This document shows, in pieces, positions 6,162 through 15,160 of a stretch of DNA of 42,555 nucleotides (within the stretch, counting starts at the first letter, position 1; each line of letters opens with the position of its first letter). The notes under the pieces were generated by a model. It was not told where the DNA came from. It ran no database searches and saw only the letters and a list, made by a program, of their open reading frames with translations. The position numbers and the translations under genes are program-made. Source of the stretch: an uncultured Eubacteriales bacterium (GTDB lineage Bacteria > Bacillota > Clostridia > Oscillospirales > Acutalibacteraceae). The DNA lies in the NCBI GenBank assembly GCA_934729465.1, contig CAKVEP010000011.1, forward strand, positions 1 to 42,555. Reading direction: 5' to 3'.

Positions 6162-8552
6162 TTAGTCTTCCCTGTATTCCTCCATTATAAACGCTTCAAA
6201 TATGTCTCCTTCTTTTATGTCGTTAAAATGTTCTAGACCTATTCCGCATTCATAACCTTGGGCAACTTCTTTAACATCGTCTTTAAACCTTCTAAGCGAC
6301 GACATCTTATCTTCTGCTATTACTATTCCATCTCTAACCACTCTGATTTCAGCGTTTCTTGTTATTTTTCCGGATAAAACATAGCTTCCTGATATAACCC
6401 CAACATTAGATATTTTATATACCTGCCTACATTCTGCTCTTCCAAGCTGAACTTCTCTAAACTTCGGCGCAAGCATACCTTTCATAGCCGCTGTTATTTC
6501 TTCTATACAATCATATATTATTCTGTAAAGCCTCATGTCTACCCCGTCACGCTCTGCGTTTTCTGCTGCGATTGGGTCTGGTCTAACATTAAATCCTACT
6601 ATTATTGCATTTGAAGCATTTGCTAGCATTACGTCTGATTCGTTTATAGCTCCTACCGCTCCGTGGATTACATTTACTCTAACCTCTTGGTTACTTAGCT
6701 TTTCAAGCGATTGTCTTACTGCCTCCACTGAACCTTGAACGTCTGCTTTAACTATTACCTTTAATTCTTTTATCTCGCCTTGACGCATTTGTTCAAAGAG
6801 ATTGTCAAGAGTTACCTTCGTTTGACTGTTAAATCTTTCTTCCTTTTGCTTATTTTTCCTTTGTTCAACGAGCTGTCTTGCAAGCTTTTCGTCAGACACT
6901 GCATTAAAGGTGTCTCCGCCTGTTGGAACGCTGTCAAGACCCGTTATCTCTACAGGCACAGAAGGTCCTGCCTCTTTTACTCTTCTTCCTTGGTCGTTAA
7001 GCATTGCCCTTACTCTTCCAACACACGTTCCTGCCACTAAGATATTTCCAACTCTTAAAGTACCGTTTTGAACAAGAACCGTTGCTATTGGTCCACGACC
7101 TTTGTCTAGTCTTGCTTCAATCACGGTTCCTTTTGCGGCTCTGTCTGGGTTAGCTTTAAGCTCTTTCATATCTGAAACAAGAAGAACCATCTCAAGCAAG
7201 TCTTCTATTCCTTTCTTCGTCTTCGCTGACACAGGAACACATGGCACATCCCCGCCCCACTCTTCAGGTACTAATTCATGCTCCATTAATTGTTGTTTTA
7301 CTCTGTCTGGATTTGCTCCTTCTTTATCCATCTTGTTTATTGCCACTACTATTGAAACTCCTGCTGCTTTTGCGTGATTTATAGCTTCTACTGTTTGAGG
7401 CATTATTCCGTCGTCCGCCGCAACTACTAATATCGCAACGTCTGTTACCTGTGCTCCTCTTGCTCTCATCGTTGTGAATGCCTCATGACCAGGAGTGTCT
7501 AAGAATGTTATCTCTCTGTCGCCAAGCTTTACTCTGTAAGCTCCTATGTGTTGCGTTATTCCTCCTGCCTCGGTAACAACAACATTTTCACTTCTTATAG
7601 CGTCAAGAAGCGATGTTTTTCCATGGTCAACGTGACCCATTACCACTACAACAGGGGCTCTTGGAACTAAATTAGTATCATCGTCTTCGCTGTCGTCAAT
7701 AATCATTTCTTCTATCGTAACTGTAACTTCTTTTTCTATTTTCGCATGAAATTCCATAGCAACCAAACTTGCGGTGTCAAAGTCTATAACATCGTTTATA
7801 GACGCCATTACTCCCATCATAAACAATTTTTTTATAACCTCCGCAGCTGTCGCTTTAAGACGAGAGGCTAGTTCTCCAACTGTTATTTCTTCAGGGATTG
7901 AAACAGTAAGAGGCTTGTTCTTTCTTTCTTGAGCTATACGCTTTAGTCTTTCTGATTCTGTTTCTCTTTTCGCACTTCTTATTTTACCTCTGTTTTGAGA
8001 GCGCTGATTTATTTTTTGCTTTTGAACTACGTGGTCGGTATGTACTCTCTCAGATGCTATTCTGTCATATTTTTCATTGTATTTATCTATGTTAACGTCA
8101 ACTGTTCTTGTGTTAACAACACGCGCATCTGAACTCACTGTTTGTTCGTCAGACACCGTGATTTTAGCCTCTTCGTTTTTTAACCCTTTTAGATTTTCTG
8201 CCTTACTATTTATTACAGTTTTAGTATTTGGCTTTTTATCTACCTTTTTCTCAGTTGAAGTCTTAGGCTTAGAAACTTCTTTTTCCTTATTTTCGGTTTT
8301 CGGAGTCTCTGATTTTTCTGCTGGTTTTTCTTCTGCTTTTTCCTCCGCTTTGCCTTGACCCGACAAATATTTATCAAGATTTTCAACTTGATTTTTCTGT
8401 GTGTAATACTCAAATATAAAATTGAGTTCCTCTTCGTTTAAGGCTGTCATGTGTTTTTTCTCAACGCCAAGACGCTCTTTTAAAAGCGCCAACACCTCTT
8501 TGCTGGCTACACCTAAATCTTTAGCCACTTCATGTACTCTATATTTAATCAT
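6162..8552 (-). CDS. infB: Translation initiation factor IF-2
   Basis: IF-2 is the GTPase that brings initiator fMet-tRNA to the 30S subunit and promotes subunit joining. The 796 residues comprise an N-terminal IF2_N domain (1-50), a long charged linker rich in Lys/Glu/Pro (60-215), a second IF2_N domain (about 215-265) and the G domain. In the G domain, GHVDHGKT is at 306-313, with DTPGHEAF and NKMD following. Domains II, III and the fMet-tRNA-binding C-terminal domain then follow. The start overlaps ylxQ by four bases (ATGA), indicating coupling. Confidence 0.98.
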   Translation of the reverse strand: MIKYRVHEVAKDLGVASKEVLALLKERLGVEKKHMTALNEEELNFIFEYYTQKNQVENLDKYLSGQGKAEEKAEEKPAEKSETPKTENKEKEVSKPKTSTEKKVDKKPNTKTVINSKAENLKGLKNEEAKITVSDEQTVSSDARVVNTRTVDVNIDKYNEKYDRIASERVHTDHVVQKQKINQRSQNRGKIRSAKRETESERLKRIAQERKNKPLTVSIPEEITVGELASRLKATAAEVIKKLFMMGVMASINDVIDFDTASLVAMEFHAKIEKEVTVTIEEMIIDDSEDDDTNLVPRAPVVVVMGHVDHGKTSLLDAIRSENVVVTEAGGITQHIGAYRVKLGDREITFLDTPGHEAFTTMRARGAQVTDVAILVVAADDGIMPQTVEAINHAKAAGVSIVVAINKMDKEGANPDRVKQQLMEHELVPEEWGGDVPCVPVSAKTKKGIEDLLEMVLLVSDMKELKANPDRAAKGTVIEARLDKGRGPIATVLVQNGTLRVGNILVAGTCVGRVRAMLNDQGRRVKEAGPSVPVEITGLDSVPTGGDTFNAVSDEKLARQLVEQRKNKQKEERFNSQTKVTLDNLFEQMRQGEIKELKVIVKADVQGSVEAVRQSLEKLSNQEVRVNVIHGAVGAINESDVMLANASNAIIVGFNVRPDPIAAENAERDGVDMRLYRIIYDCIEEITAAMKGMLAPKFREVQLGRAECRQVYKISNVGVISGSYVLSGKITRNAEIRVVRDGIVIAEDKMSSLRRFKDDVKEVAQGYECGIGLEHFNDIKEGDIFEAFIMEEYRED

Positions 8553-8875
8553 AAACTACATTTCTCCTCACTTTCTGCTACTACAAGTTCATTGATTTTC
8601 TTTGCCATTTCCATATTAAAAATTCCCATTATTCCAAACTCTTTGCCTAAAACCTTTGCTAAATCCTTCATTGAAGCTTCTGTTTTCAATAATTCTACAT
8701 TACTTTCATAGCAAATTTTTTCTATATTTTTTTTCGAGCGCTCCGACAAATCACTGCTCATCAAAACAAGCTCCACCTTGCCTTTTTCAATGTTTTCTTG
8801 AACAACAGTTCTTCCAAGCGCCAAGCATCCTGCTTTTTTACACAACCCTATAAATGATAATGTTTTATCATTCAA
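8549..8875 (-). CDS. ylxQ: L7Ae/L30e-family RNA-binding protein YlxQ
   Basis: The 108-residue protein has the L7Ae fold signature, with LSFIGLCKKAGCLALGRTVVQENI near the N-terminus and VELVLMSSDLSERSKKNI following. It is a kink-turn-binding type protein related to ribosomal L7Ae, not essential in Bacillus, with a role near ribosomes. It overlaps ylxR by eight bases and infB by four, the standard nusA-ylxR-ylxQ-infB order. Confidence 0.93.
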   Translation of the reverse strand: MNDKTLSFIGLCKKAGCLALGRTVVQENIEKGKVELVLMSSDLSERSKKNIEKICYESNVELLKTEASMKDLAKVLGKEFGIMGIFNMEMAKKINELVVAESEEKCSL

Positions 8876-9146
8876 CTTCTAAAATCATCCTTTCAAGCTC
8901 GTCATAAAATTCGTCGCTAACCTTACAAGAAAACGTTCTTTCAAGTCTCCTTGCCTTCCTGGCTTTTTTCAAGCACTCTTCTTCCTTACATACATATATT
9001 CCTCTGCCGTCTTTTTTATAAGTTTTATCAATTAAAAGCTCCTTGGTTTTGCCTTCCCCTTCGCTTACTATTCTTATAAATTCTTCTTTGGCTCTCCTTT
9101 TACAACAACCCATACATTTTCTTATTGGAATATGTTTGCTACTCAT
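8868..9146 (-). CDS. ylxR: YlxR family RNA-binding protein (DUF448)
   Basis: The 92-residue protein starts with the family hallmark PIRKCMGCCKRR, followed by a GRGIYVCKEEECLKKA block. In Bacillus a member of this family (RnpM) binds and modulates RNase P RNA, so a similar role is possible here. It sits 18 bases after nusA and overlaps ylxQ. Confidence 0.93.
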   Translation of the reverse strand: MSSKHIPIRKCMGCCKRRAKEEFIRIVSEGEGKTKELLIDKTYKKDGRGIYVCKEEECLKKARKARRLERTFSCKVSDEFYDELERMILEVE

Positions 9147-9164
9147 TTTTCAAACTGACTCCTC

Positions 9165-10229
9165 TTAAAATTCCTTTTGCTCTTCCTCTTTAAATTGACT
9201 CTCTGGTCTTATGTCTATCTTCCAACCGGTAAGTCTTGCCGCTAATCTTACGTTTTGTCCTCTATTACCTATTGCAAGCGAAAGCTGATTATCCGGCACA
9301 ACCGCTATACATGAGTTTGGATTTTCTGAGCTTATTTCTACTCTCGTTACATCTGACGGTGCAAGTGATGATGAAATATATTTTTCAGGGTCTTCGCTAT
9401 ATTCTATTATGTCTATCTTTTCGCCGCCAAGTTCATTAACAATCGTGTTAACCCTTACTCCGTGAGAGCCTATACACGAACCTATTGCATCAACGTTGCT
9501 GTCGTTACTGAAAACGGATATTTTCGTTCTTGAGCCTGCTTCTCTTGACACAGATTTTATTTCAACTACTCCGCTGTTTATTTCTGGAACTTCCATTTCA
9601 AACAGCTTCCTTACGAAATTTGGATGTGTTCTTGAAAGCATAACCTTTGGACCTTTGTCGCCCTCCCTGACATCTGAAACATACACGCTTATATATTCCC
9701 CTTCTTTTGCGTTTTCCGTTCCTATTTGTTCTCCTTTAGGAAGCGTGGATTCTGCTTTACCTATTCTTAATGTCATTGCTCCTGTTTTGCTGTCTAGCCT
9801 TTCGATTAGTGCTCTTACTATCTCATGTTGCTTATGCTGAAATTCTTGAGTTATCTGACTTCTTTCACCATCTTTTATGCCTTGTCTTATTATATTTCTC
9901 GCTGTTTGAGCGGCTATTCTTCCAAATTCCTTTGTGTCTAGCTTAACCGCTACTTTTTCTCCCAATTGAGTGTTAACATTGATTTTTCTTGCATCGTCAA
10001 ATGAAATTTCCCTTCCGGTGTACTCCACCTGCTCAACTACTTCTTTCATAAGGTAAACATCAAATTTTCCTTCGTCTTCATCTATGTTTATAACTACGTC
10101 TTCATTGCCGTTATAGCTGTTTTTACACGCTGTTATAATTGCTTTCTTTATCTTTTCCAGCATAAACTCCATTGATATTCCACGTTCTTTTTCAAGCGTT
10201 CTAAGCGCTTCAAATATCTCTACACTCAT
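9165..10229 (-). CDS. nusA: Transcription termination/antitermination protein NusA
   Basis: NusA binds RNA polymerase and modulates pausing, termination and antitermination. The chosen ATG at 10229 has GGAGG eight bases upstream; a TTG five codons earlier lies inside that ribosome-binding site. The 354 residues hold the polymerase-binding N-terminal domain, an S1 domain (about 130-195, ending near VYVSDVREGDKGPKV) and two KH domains: IGSCIGSHGVRV with GGEKIDII, and SLAIGNRGQNVRLAARLTGWKIDI. As in other Gram-positive NusA proteins, the acidic repeats of the E. coli protein are absent. It follows rimP by 17 bases. Confidence 0.97.
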   Translation of the reverse strand: MSVEIFEALRTLEKERGISMEFMLEKIKKAIITACKNSYNGNEDVVINIDEDEGKFDVYLMKEVVEQVEYTGREISFDDARKINVNTQLGEKVAVKLDTKEFGRIAAQTARNIIRQGIKDGERSQITQEFQHKQHEIVRALIERLDSKTGAMTLRIGKAESTLPKGEQIGTENAKEGEYISVYVSDVREGDKGPKVMLSRTHPNFVRKLFEMEVPEINSGVVEIKSVSREAGSRTKISVFSNDSNVDAIGSCIGSHGVRVNTIVNELGGEKIDIIEYSEDPEKYISSSLAPSDVTRVEISSENPNSCIAVVPDNQLSLAIGNRGQNVRLAARLTGWKIDIRPESQFKEEEQKEF

Positions 10230-10246
10230 TTTATTATCCTCCAAAA

Positions 10247-10735
10247 TTAATTATTATCTATTAAGTCGTCTGCAAGTTTGACATTTGCTATTTCTTTACG
10301 TTTAAATTTATTTATTTCTTCTTCCATTTTTAAAACTACTTCTTCATTTTCTATTCCCAAAAGCTCTCCGATAAATTCTCTTTTACCGGTTTCGTTTGGT
10401 CTTATTAATTTTAATCTGACGGTGTGACCCTTAAAACATTCAAAATGTTCGTCGGTTACCAATTCTCTCTCTATTCCCGGGGAGCACACTTCCAGACAAT
10501 AAGATTGAGAAATTGGGTCTAATTCGTCAAGCGGCTCGTCTAGCGCTCTGCTCATTGCTTCGCAGTCATCTATTGATATTCCGCCGTCCTTGTCTATAAA
10601 CACTCTCAGATACCACTGTGAACCTTCTTTTAAAAATTTTATATCCCATATTGAAAGTCCCAATTTTTCGGCTATAGGTTCTGCGATTTCATGAATCACT
10701 TGAACCGTGGTTCTGCCTTTTTTACCTTCCTTCAA
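10247..10735 (-). CDS. rimP: Ribosome maturation factor RimP
   Basis: RimP is needed for assembly of the 30S subunit. The start is inferred to be TTG at 10735, eight bases after GGAGG, giving 162 residues; a longer frame opening at 10780 runs through the leader hairpin and is not credible. Family landmarks are RVFIDKDGGISIDDCEAMSR and SYCLEVCSPGIERELV. It is the first gene of the operon, preceded by a hairpin and a consensus promoter. Confidence 0.93.
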   Translation of the reverse strand: MKEGKKGRTTVQVIHEIAEPIAEKLGLSIWDIKFLKEGSQWYLRVFIDKDGGISIDDCEAMSRALDEPLDELDPISQSYCLEVCSPGIERELVTDEHFECFKGHTVRLKLIRPNETGKREFIGELLGIENEEVVLKMEEEINKFKRKEIANVKLADDLIDNN

Positions 10736-10760
10736 ATAAAACGCCTCCACATACAAACAA

Positions 10761-10784
10761 AAGAGCGGGATTTTTCCCACTCTT
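10761..10784 (-). promoter_or_regulatory. rimP-leader-type hairpin in the 5' UTR of the rimP-nusA operon
   Basis: On the minus-strand RNA, a 10-bp stem (10784-10775 with 10770-10761, one U-G pair) carries an AAAA loop and is followed by a U-rich stretch (UUUUGUUUGUAU), then the ribosome-binding site of rimP. Hairpins of this GUGGGA-UCCCGC type with a U tail in front of rimP are a known conserved leader in Firmicutes. They are suspected to act as an attenuator under control of NusA or the downstream products. The regulatory role here is inferred. Confidence 0.75.
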
Positions 10785-10809
10785 CCTTCACTCTAAAATT
10801 ACCACTATT

Positions 10810-10838
10810 ATTATAACCTAATATAAGACTTCTGTCAA
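10810..10838 (-). promoter_or_regulatory. Consensus sigma-A promoter of the rimP-nusA-infB operon
   Basis: On minus, perfect TTGACA (10838-10833) and perfect TATAAT (10815-10810) are separated by 17 bases. It starts 12 bases after the last phage-like gene, so the ribosome-biogenesis operon does not depend on read-through from that cluster. Confidence 0.92.
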
Positions 10839-10849
10839 TATGTAATTTA

Positions 10850-11326
10850 CTATTTAAAAGCAATACATAAATATTGTCCGTTAGCGTTGTTTAGATTTAT
10901 AAAATTTTTGCCTGTTGAAACTGTGCTTGTCTGCGTTACTGTCAGCTTGGCTTCATATAAGGATATTCCCTCGCTGCCTCCCAGATAATTACCCAAAGCC
11001 ACTCCTGCATTTACAACATTATATTTATTATTGCTGTCATACGTCGAAAACGGCGCTGAACTTAAACAATATATAACAAGCTTTGGCTCAAATGAAAATG
11101 TTATTTCTTTAGTTGCTTGTCCGTCGCCGGCTATTAGCGATATTGCGTAGGGCTTTGTTGCTCTACTTTTTTCATCTGATGTCAGGTGTAAAGACGTATT
11201 TGATATATGTGAATTTATCACGCTGTCTAATATTTCGTTGTCGCTGTTGAAGTCAGACATTATCGGTTTATCCGTACTTATCCATTTATTTAAGTTATAA
11301 TATGTTGTTTTGTTGCTCGATGGCAT
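10850..11326 (-). CDS. Small tail-fibre-like protein of the phage-like cluster
   Basis: The 158-residue product opens with a motif typical of clostridial phage fibre or minor structural proteins (YYNLNKWISTDKPIMSDFNSDNEILD), which is thought to anchor to the baseplate. A short Gly/Ser/Thr-rich C-terminal domain follows, which would be the exposed tip. It is small for a receptor-binding fibre. It follows the gpI-like gene by two bases and is the last gene of the cluster, with no endolysin or holin behind it. Confidence 0.7.
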   Translation of the reverse strand: MPSSNKTTYYNLNKWISTDKPIMSDFNSDNEILDSVINSHISNTSLHLTSDEKSRATKPYAISLIAGDGQATKEITFSFEPKLVIYCLSSAPFSTYDSNNKYNVVNAGVALGNYLGGSEGISLYEAKLTVTQTSTVSTGKNFINLNNANGQYLCIAFK

Positions 11327-11328
11327 TT

Positions 11329-11901
11329 TTATTCCTCCTCGTATGTGTCTATTTCAGACCATGTCATATTTTTGTTGTCCATCTGACTAAAAGTCATGTT
11401 TTTGTCTTCTATAATACTCCAGCTGAAGTTTCTGAAATCAAAGGTAACATCAAGATGCGGCGGTAAATATTTGTATGCTTCGCTTTTAATTTGCTCTCTT
11501 GTTAGTATGTTATCAAGAATTTTTATACAGTTAATATGTATTTTTTGCTCCGACGGGTATTCGGATATAGTCCCCACTATCCCACACGCCACCAATACTT
11601 TTTCCATACTTTCCTTTGTAAAGTCCTTTTTCGAAATTCCGCTTTGATACATTATCATCTCTCTTCGATTTTCAGTCGGAAGCGTGTTTTTTAAAACTCC
11701 AATTAAATGTTCTCTCATCAGTAAACCGTAGGTTTCCGATGTTGACACAAAACATTCTCTTTCAACTATCTTTATTTCTTCGTTTAATAAATCTAACCCC
11801 TCGGCATATGCGCTCAGCTCGGCATATATTAGGCTTCCTTTTTCAATATTATATAGTCCTGTGGGAGTTAGCGCTGCTTTAATGCGTTCTAGCGTTCCCA
11901 T
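11329..11901 (-). CDS. Baseplate wedge protein, XkdU/gpI-like (DUF2313 type)
   Basis: The 190-residue product lies directly after the baseplate J gene and has the layout of XkdU/YmfQ proteins: an N-terminal helical segment, a central stretch (LIGVLKNTLPTENRREMIMYQSG) and a C-terminal part with HINCIKILDN and HLDVTFDF. Two near-repeats, DKNMTFSQMDNKNMTWSEID, close the protein and may contact the fibre. The role, joining the baseplate to the fibre, is inferred from position and family likeness. Confidence 0.75.
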   Translation of the reverse strand: MGTLERIKAALTPTGLYNIEKGSLIYAELSAYAEGLDLLNEEIKIVERECFVSTSETYGLLMREHLIGVLKNTLPTENRREMIMYQSGISKKDFTKESMEKVLVACGIVGTISEYPSEQKIHINCIKILDNILTREQIKSEAYKYLPPHLDVTFDFRNFSWSIIEDKNMTFSQMDNKNMTWSEIDTYEEE

Positions 11902-11920
11902 TTTACTCCCCCTTTCTCTT

Positions 11921-12982
11921 CTACATATCTGTTATTGTTATCGTTCCACATATCGCTTGTTTGTTGCTTGGTATTGTTACATCTGCATTGCCTGATGCAC
12001 TAAATCTGTAATTTTTTACCCCTTCAACACCATATATAACATTTGAAACAGCCGACAAATAAACTCCGTCGCCAATACCCAAAGTCAGGAAATAATCTTT
12101 TATGGCTTGCTTACAAGCATTTTGAACGCTTGTTTTATCATAGCCCGACTCTACCGCCAAACTGAAATATACATTTACACTCACTAATTCTGCATTCACA
12201 ACATCCACATCAATATTTATCTCTCTTGCTTTTTGAATGTCGCTGTTTATTTGAGACAGCAAAGAAGCTGAAACCTGAGCGCCTTTTCCGCAAACATACA
12301 CATCTAAAGTTCCGGTACCTCTTGCAAGCTTTTCTACGCTTGCTGAATTTACGCCGTCGTATTGTAATACGAAGTCTTTGTAAAACGCAACATTCGTCCC
12401 GTTAGAAACGTTCCTATAGCTTTCAATAAGTCTTTTTCTTAACTCTTCGTCTGTTTCTTCGTCAGCTCCTCCTGTGAAAGCCGATGCGTTTGTTACACTG
12501 TCCACCCCTTGAACAAACGTCACCATTATCGTTACTGTCCCACTGTTAGCATTACTCGCTTTTCCCGCTTCTTCGGATTGTGCGGTAACCTCCGCATATA
12601 AATTCCCCGCTGAAATTACTGCGTCGTCCAAAGTTATAAACCTTATACTATTTACTCCTGAAGTTGCACAAATCGTACCCTTAGGAATACTTATGTCGCT
12701 ATCGCTTGCCTCATTTATCGAAAATTTCAACTTCCCTTTAGAGTTTACCGCCGATTTCCTTTTTAAACCTCTTTGTTCTGCGTGTTTGTCAAGCTGACCT
12801 AAGCTTGCCGTTTGAGGAAACATTTCTCTTTTTATCCACTCCAAATTACTCATAGCTGAATATATTTCTCCTGATAACACTTTAAGTCTTATCCCCACAT
12901 CTGATGCATCGTCTGCCGAAAAACCCGCTTCTTCTTCAAATTTTGTTTGCATTCTCTTTAATATGCTTTCATAACTTTCCAT
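11921..12982 (-). CDS. Baseplate protein J-like (XkdT)
   Basis: The ATG at 12982 shares one base with the stop of the preceding gp25-like gene (TAATG), indicating coupling. The 353 residues match the usual length of XkdT (about 350). Features of the Baseplate_J family are visible: RLKVLSGEIYSAMSNLEWI near the N-terminus, the beta-rich region with IPKGT, and FTGGADEETDEELRKRLIESYRN in the middle. This protein builds the wedge ring of contractile-type baseplates. An upstream in-frame extension to 13030 is an artefact of the overlap. Confidence 0.92.
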   Translation of the reverse strand: MESYESILKRMQTKFEEEAGFSADDASDVGIRLKVLSGEIYSAMSNLEWIKREMFPQTASLGQLDKHAEQRGLKRKSAVNSKGKLKFSINEASDSDISIPKGTICATSGVNSIRFITLDDAVISAGNLYAEVTAQSEEAGKASNANSGTVTIMVTFVQGVDSVTNASAFTGGADEETDEELRKRLIESYRNVSNGTNVAFYKDFVLQYDGVNSASVEKLARGTGTLDVYVCGKGAQVSASLLSQINSDIQKAREINIDVDVVNAELVSVNVYFSLAVESGYDKTSVQNACKQAIKDYFLTLGIGDGVYLSAVSNVIYGVEGVKNYRFSASGNADVTIPSNKQAICGTITITDM

Positions 12983-13323
12983 TAGATTGTTAATTCCACC
13001 TCTCCGCTTTCTTCTCCTGACGACACGCATATTTTTATGATAATTTTGTCTTCCACCCTGGAAACCTTAGCTGAATCTGCCGTCACGCCACACATATCAA
13101 CTATCGCTCTTCTTACTATCGCCAAGGCTTTATCATTCAAATTTTCCGTGACATCTTTTAAAGTGTATATTTCGCTTCCTAAATTTTTATCATACACAAA
13201 ACTCCCAAGCTTCGTTTTTACTCTAATCATTACCCTTTGCAAAACTTCTTCAAATCCGCTCAAAACAATAGGTTTGCCTCTGCTGTCAACTTGGAAATCT
13301 CCGTTATTTATAGCTGTGTCCAA
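12982..13323 (-). CDS. Baseplate gp25/W-like protein (XkdS, DUF2634 type)
   Basis: The 113-residue product starts with TTG, spaced properly from AGGAGG. It shows the gp25-like layout: GKPIVLSGFEEVLQRVMIRVKTKLGSF, where a short-circuit loop and helix are expected, then NLGSEIYTLKD and a C-terminal strand-helix segment. gp25 homologues nucleate the sheath in contractile tails, which is notable because no sheath gene is present in the cluster. Confidence 0.83.
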   Translation of the reverse strand: MDTAINNGDFQVDSRGKPIVLSGFEEVLQRVMIRVKTKLGSFVYDKNLGSEIYTLKDVTENLNDKALAIVRRAIVDMCGVTADSAKVSRVEDKIIIKICVSSGEESGEVELTI

Positions 13324-13328
13324 TTAAA

Positions 13329-13673
13329 TTACTCCTCCTTATTAAAGACTTGTCCGTTAATAACAATCGTCCCGTCATTTTTAAGCCATATGTAAGCCCC
13401 GTTGTCGTTGCTGATATATATTTCGCCTTCCTGAACGCTTGAATGTTTGCTTGTTAAGGTACTGCATACTGCACTATCTCCCACAGGAAATACCACGACT
13501 TCGTCCCCGACAGTCGGCATACTTTCTATATTATTCACGTTTATTACCGCTACATCATTGTAATCCCCGTCTGCCTTAACGGTTACTTTGTCTTTGTTTG
13601 TCTTAACAACGTGCCCGAGCCTTGGCTGAAACATATCCTTTCCATACGTTGCTATTTCTTCAGAAAGCCACAT
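13329..13673 (-). CDS. Baseplate spike / OB-fold protein (XkdR, gpV-like)
   Basis: The 114-residue product carries a beta-rich OB-like domain (RLGHVVKTNKDKVTVKADGD, then IESMPTVGDEVVVFPVGD) and a short repeating beta tail (GEIYISNDNGAYIWLKNDGTIVING) that resembles the start of a spike needle. It occupies the XkdR position between the hub and gp25 genes. A role as the central puncturing spike or its adaptor is inferred. Confidence 0.72.
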   Translation of the reverse strand: MWLSEEIATYGKDMFQPRLGHVVKTNKDKVTVKADGDYNDVAVINVNNIESMPTVGDEVVVFPVGDSAVCSTLTSKHSSVQEGEIYISNDNGAYIWLKNDGTIVINGQVFNKEE

Positions 13674-13676
13674 TTT

Positions 13677-14621
13677 TTATTTCTCCCTTCTAAGTGTAAT
13701 TTCAGTCACGTCTTTGCTTGAATTTAGCTTATACTTTATCTTGCTAATTACTAAATTTTTTAACTGTCCTAAATCGTCGTCGTCCAGCTCAACCTGCATT
13801 CCCACCTTAGCGTCTACATACCCGTCCACTTTAAGCTTTATTCTATATGACTGCTTTTTAAATGAACTTATTTTTGCTTCTCCGTTCGAGAGAGTAGGAT
13901 TACTGTCGCCAACCAAATTTAAATACCTTTTTCTTTGTATACCCCTTTTAAGAGCATCCTCGTCCTCTAAAACTTCGCTGTAAAGCCCCTCATTTTTTAC
14001 TCTCACATATACATGCGACACCTGATTATATCTATTAATATTTTCTTCCAGAGAATAGCTATAGCAGTAGTTTTTGCCCTTCGAAGATATTTTTAAGGGC
14101 GAATTTAAATCAAATTTATTTTTTCTGATGTCTATATAATTTTCGGGAGTAACGATTGGGACTGTGTTTAAAATCTCCGTACAAAACTTATAAAGAGCTT
14201 CCCACTCGCTCATCCCTTTTAACACAGTATATTCTTTAGCGGTAGTGGAGTCTGCTCCGATAAGTCCCAAAAAGCCGTAAGGTTTAATGTGCCTGTTAAA
14301 AATCGTTGTTATTGACGGTAAATTATACACCTGTGGCATGGCTTCGTTATCTAAAAGCAAGCCCGCCATACTCCTCACGTTTAGCTTTACATATTTACCA
14401 TTTTCATCAAGTGTAAATATTTGATTGTCTACAATACCGTTAAATATCAAATTTTCATCATGGTAAAGCTTTATGTATTTAAATTCATCTAACTTTTTAT
14501 CCGTAAAGAATACTAAAGTAAGCATATCAGCCGGCACATCTTCTTCACACTCCATAACCATAAATGCAGGACTGTCAAGATAAATTTCTTCGTTGTTTAT
14601 TTTTGTTGCAACAACCGTCAT
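13677..14621 (-). CDS. Tail hub protein (XkdQ / gpD-like)
   Basis: The 314-residue product has the order of a phage late-control gpD/XkdQ hub protein: an N-terminal barrel (IYLDSPAFMVMECEEDVPADMLTL), a second beta domain and a central region with ISSKGKNYCYSYSLEENINRYNQVSHVYVR. A C-terminal part with YVDAKVGMQVELDDDDLGQLKNLVISKIKYKLN closes it. The hub connects tail tube and baseplate. Its start overlaps the end of the LysM gene by four bases. Confidence 0.85.
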   Translation of the reverse strand: MTVVATKINNEEIYLDSPAFMVMECEEDVPADMLTLVFFTDKKLDEFKYIKLYHDENLIFNGIVDNQIFTLDENGKYVKLNVRSMAGLLLDNEAMPQVYNLPSITTIFNRHIKPYGFLGLIGADSTTAKEYTVLKGMSEWEALYKFCTEILNTVPIVTPENYIDIRKNKFDLNSPLKISSKGKNYCYSYSLEENINRYNQVSHVYVRVKNEGLYSEVLEDEDALKRGIQRKRYLNLVGDSNPTLSNGEAKISSFKKQSYRIKLKVDGYVDAKVGMQVELDDDDLGQLKNLVISKIKYKLNSSKDVTEITLRREK

Positions 14622-15142
14622 AAAATTTTCACCCTCTCCCCAACTCTAAGAGTATCCGGTCTTTTTATAAAGGGATTAAGCTCTATTAGTTCATCTATAC
14701 TTTTATCATATTTATTCGCTATATCCCACAAGCTCTCATCTGTTTTTACAACGTGATAACTTTTCTCATAGCAACTTTTAGAGCTACACCCATGGGTGTA
14801 TTCAACAAATTCAAAGCTGTATTCAAGAAGCCTCGGGGTTGGAGTTTGCTTCATTTTTAGAGATTTAAATATCGCTAAAAAAGGCTTCTCCTTTGGAAGT
14901 GTTAAATAGCCTAGCGTACCTTGCTTATGTAAATTTTTTAACTCCTCAAATTCTTCTATATACTTGTCGCCAAAAAATTCTCCGACTCCCGTAACTATCC
15001 TCATTTTTTCCCCGTAGTCCCTTACTATACCGTATGAATACGGCACCGACGTTTCTTTTACATTCCTATTATACGTTACTTTTATTTCTTTGGGATTGTT
15101 TTTCCACACATAGTTTTTATAACGTATTGGTTCTAAATTCAT
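14618..15142 (-). CDS. LysM-domain tail protein (XkdP-like)
   Basis: The 174-residue product has an N-terminal domain (WKNNPKEIKVTYNRNVKE to EYSFEFVEYTH, about 10-115) typical of XkdP/distal tail adaptors. A Cys-rich hinge (CSSKSC) follows, then a C-terminal LysM domain (YHVVKTDESLWDIANKYDKS through LRVGERVKIL). LysM domains in contractile tails sit at the hub and bind the tape measure or peptidoglycan. In PBSX-type clusters the gene before xkdP is the tape measure; here it is a 54-residue ORF. Confidence 0.85.
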   Translation of the reverse strand: MNLEPIRYKNYVWKNNPKEIKVTYNRNVKETSVPYSYGIVRDYGEKMRIVTGVGEFFGDKYIEEFEELKNLHKQGTLGYLTLPKEKPFLAIFKSLKMKQTPTPRLLEYSFEFVEYTHGCSSKSCYEKSYHVVKTDESLWDIANKYDKSIDELIELNPFIKRPDTLRVGERVKIL

Positions 15143-15160
15143 GCGAACCCTCCCCTCTTT

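Noticed and set aside
10761..10784. Hairpin before rimP as the terminator of the phage-like operon only
   Set aside because: It lies downstream of the consensus promoter of rimP, so it belongs to the rimP leader; it might still stop phage read-through as a side effect.
12982..13030. N-terminal extension of the baseplate J protein (MRVVRRRKRRGG...)
   Set aside because: It overlaps the gp25-like gene in another frame; the ATG at 12982 is coupled to that gene's stop and gives the family's usual length.
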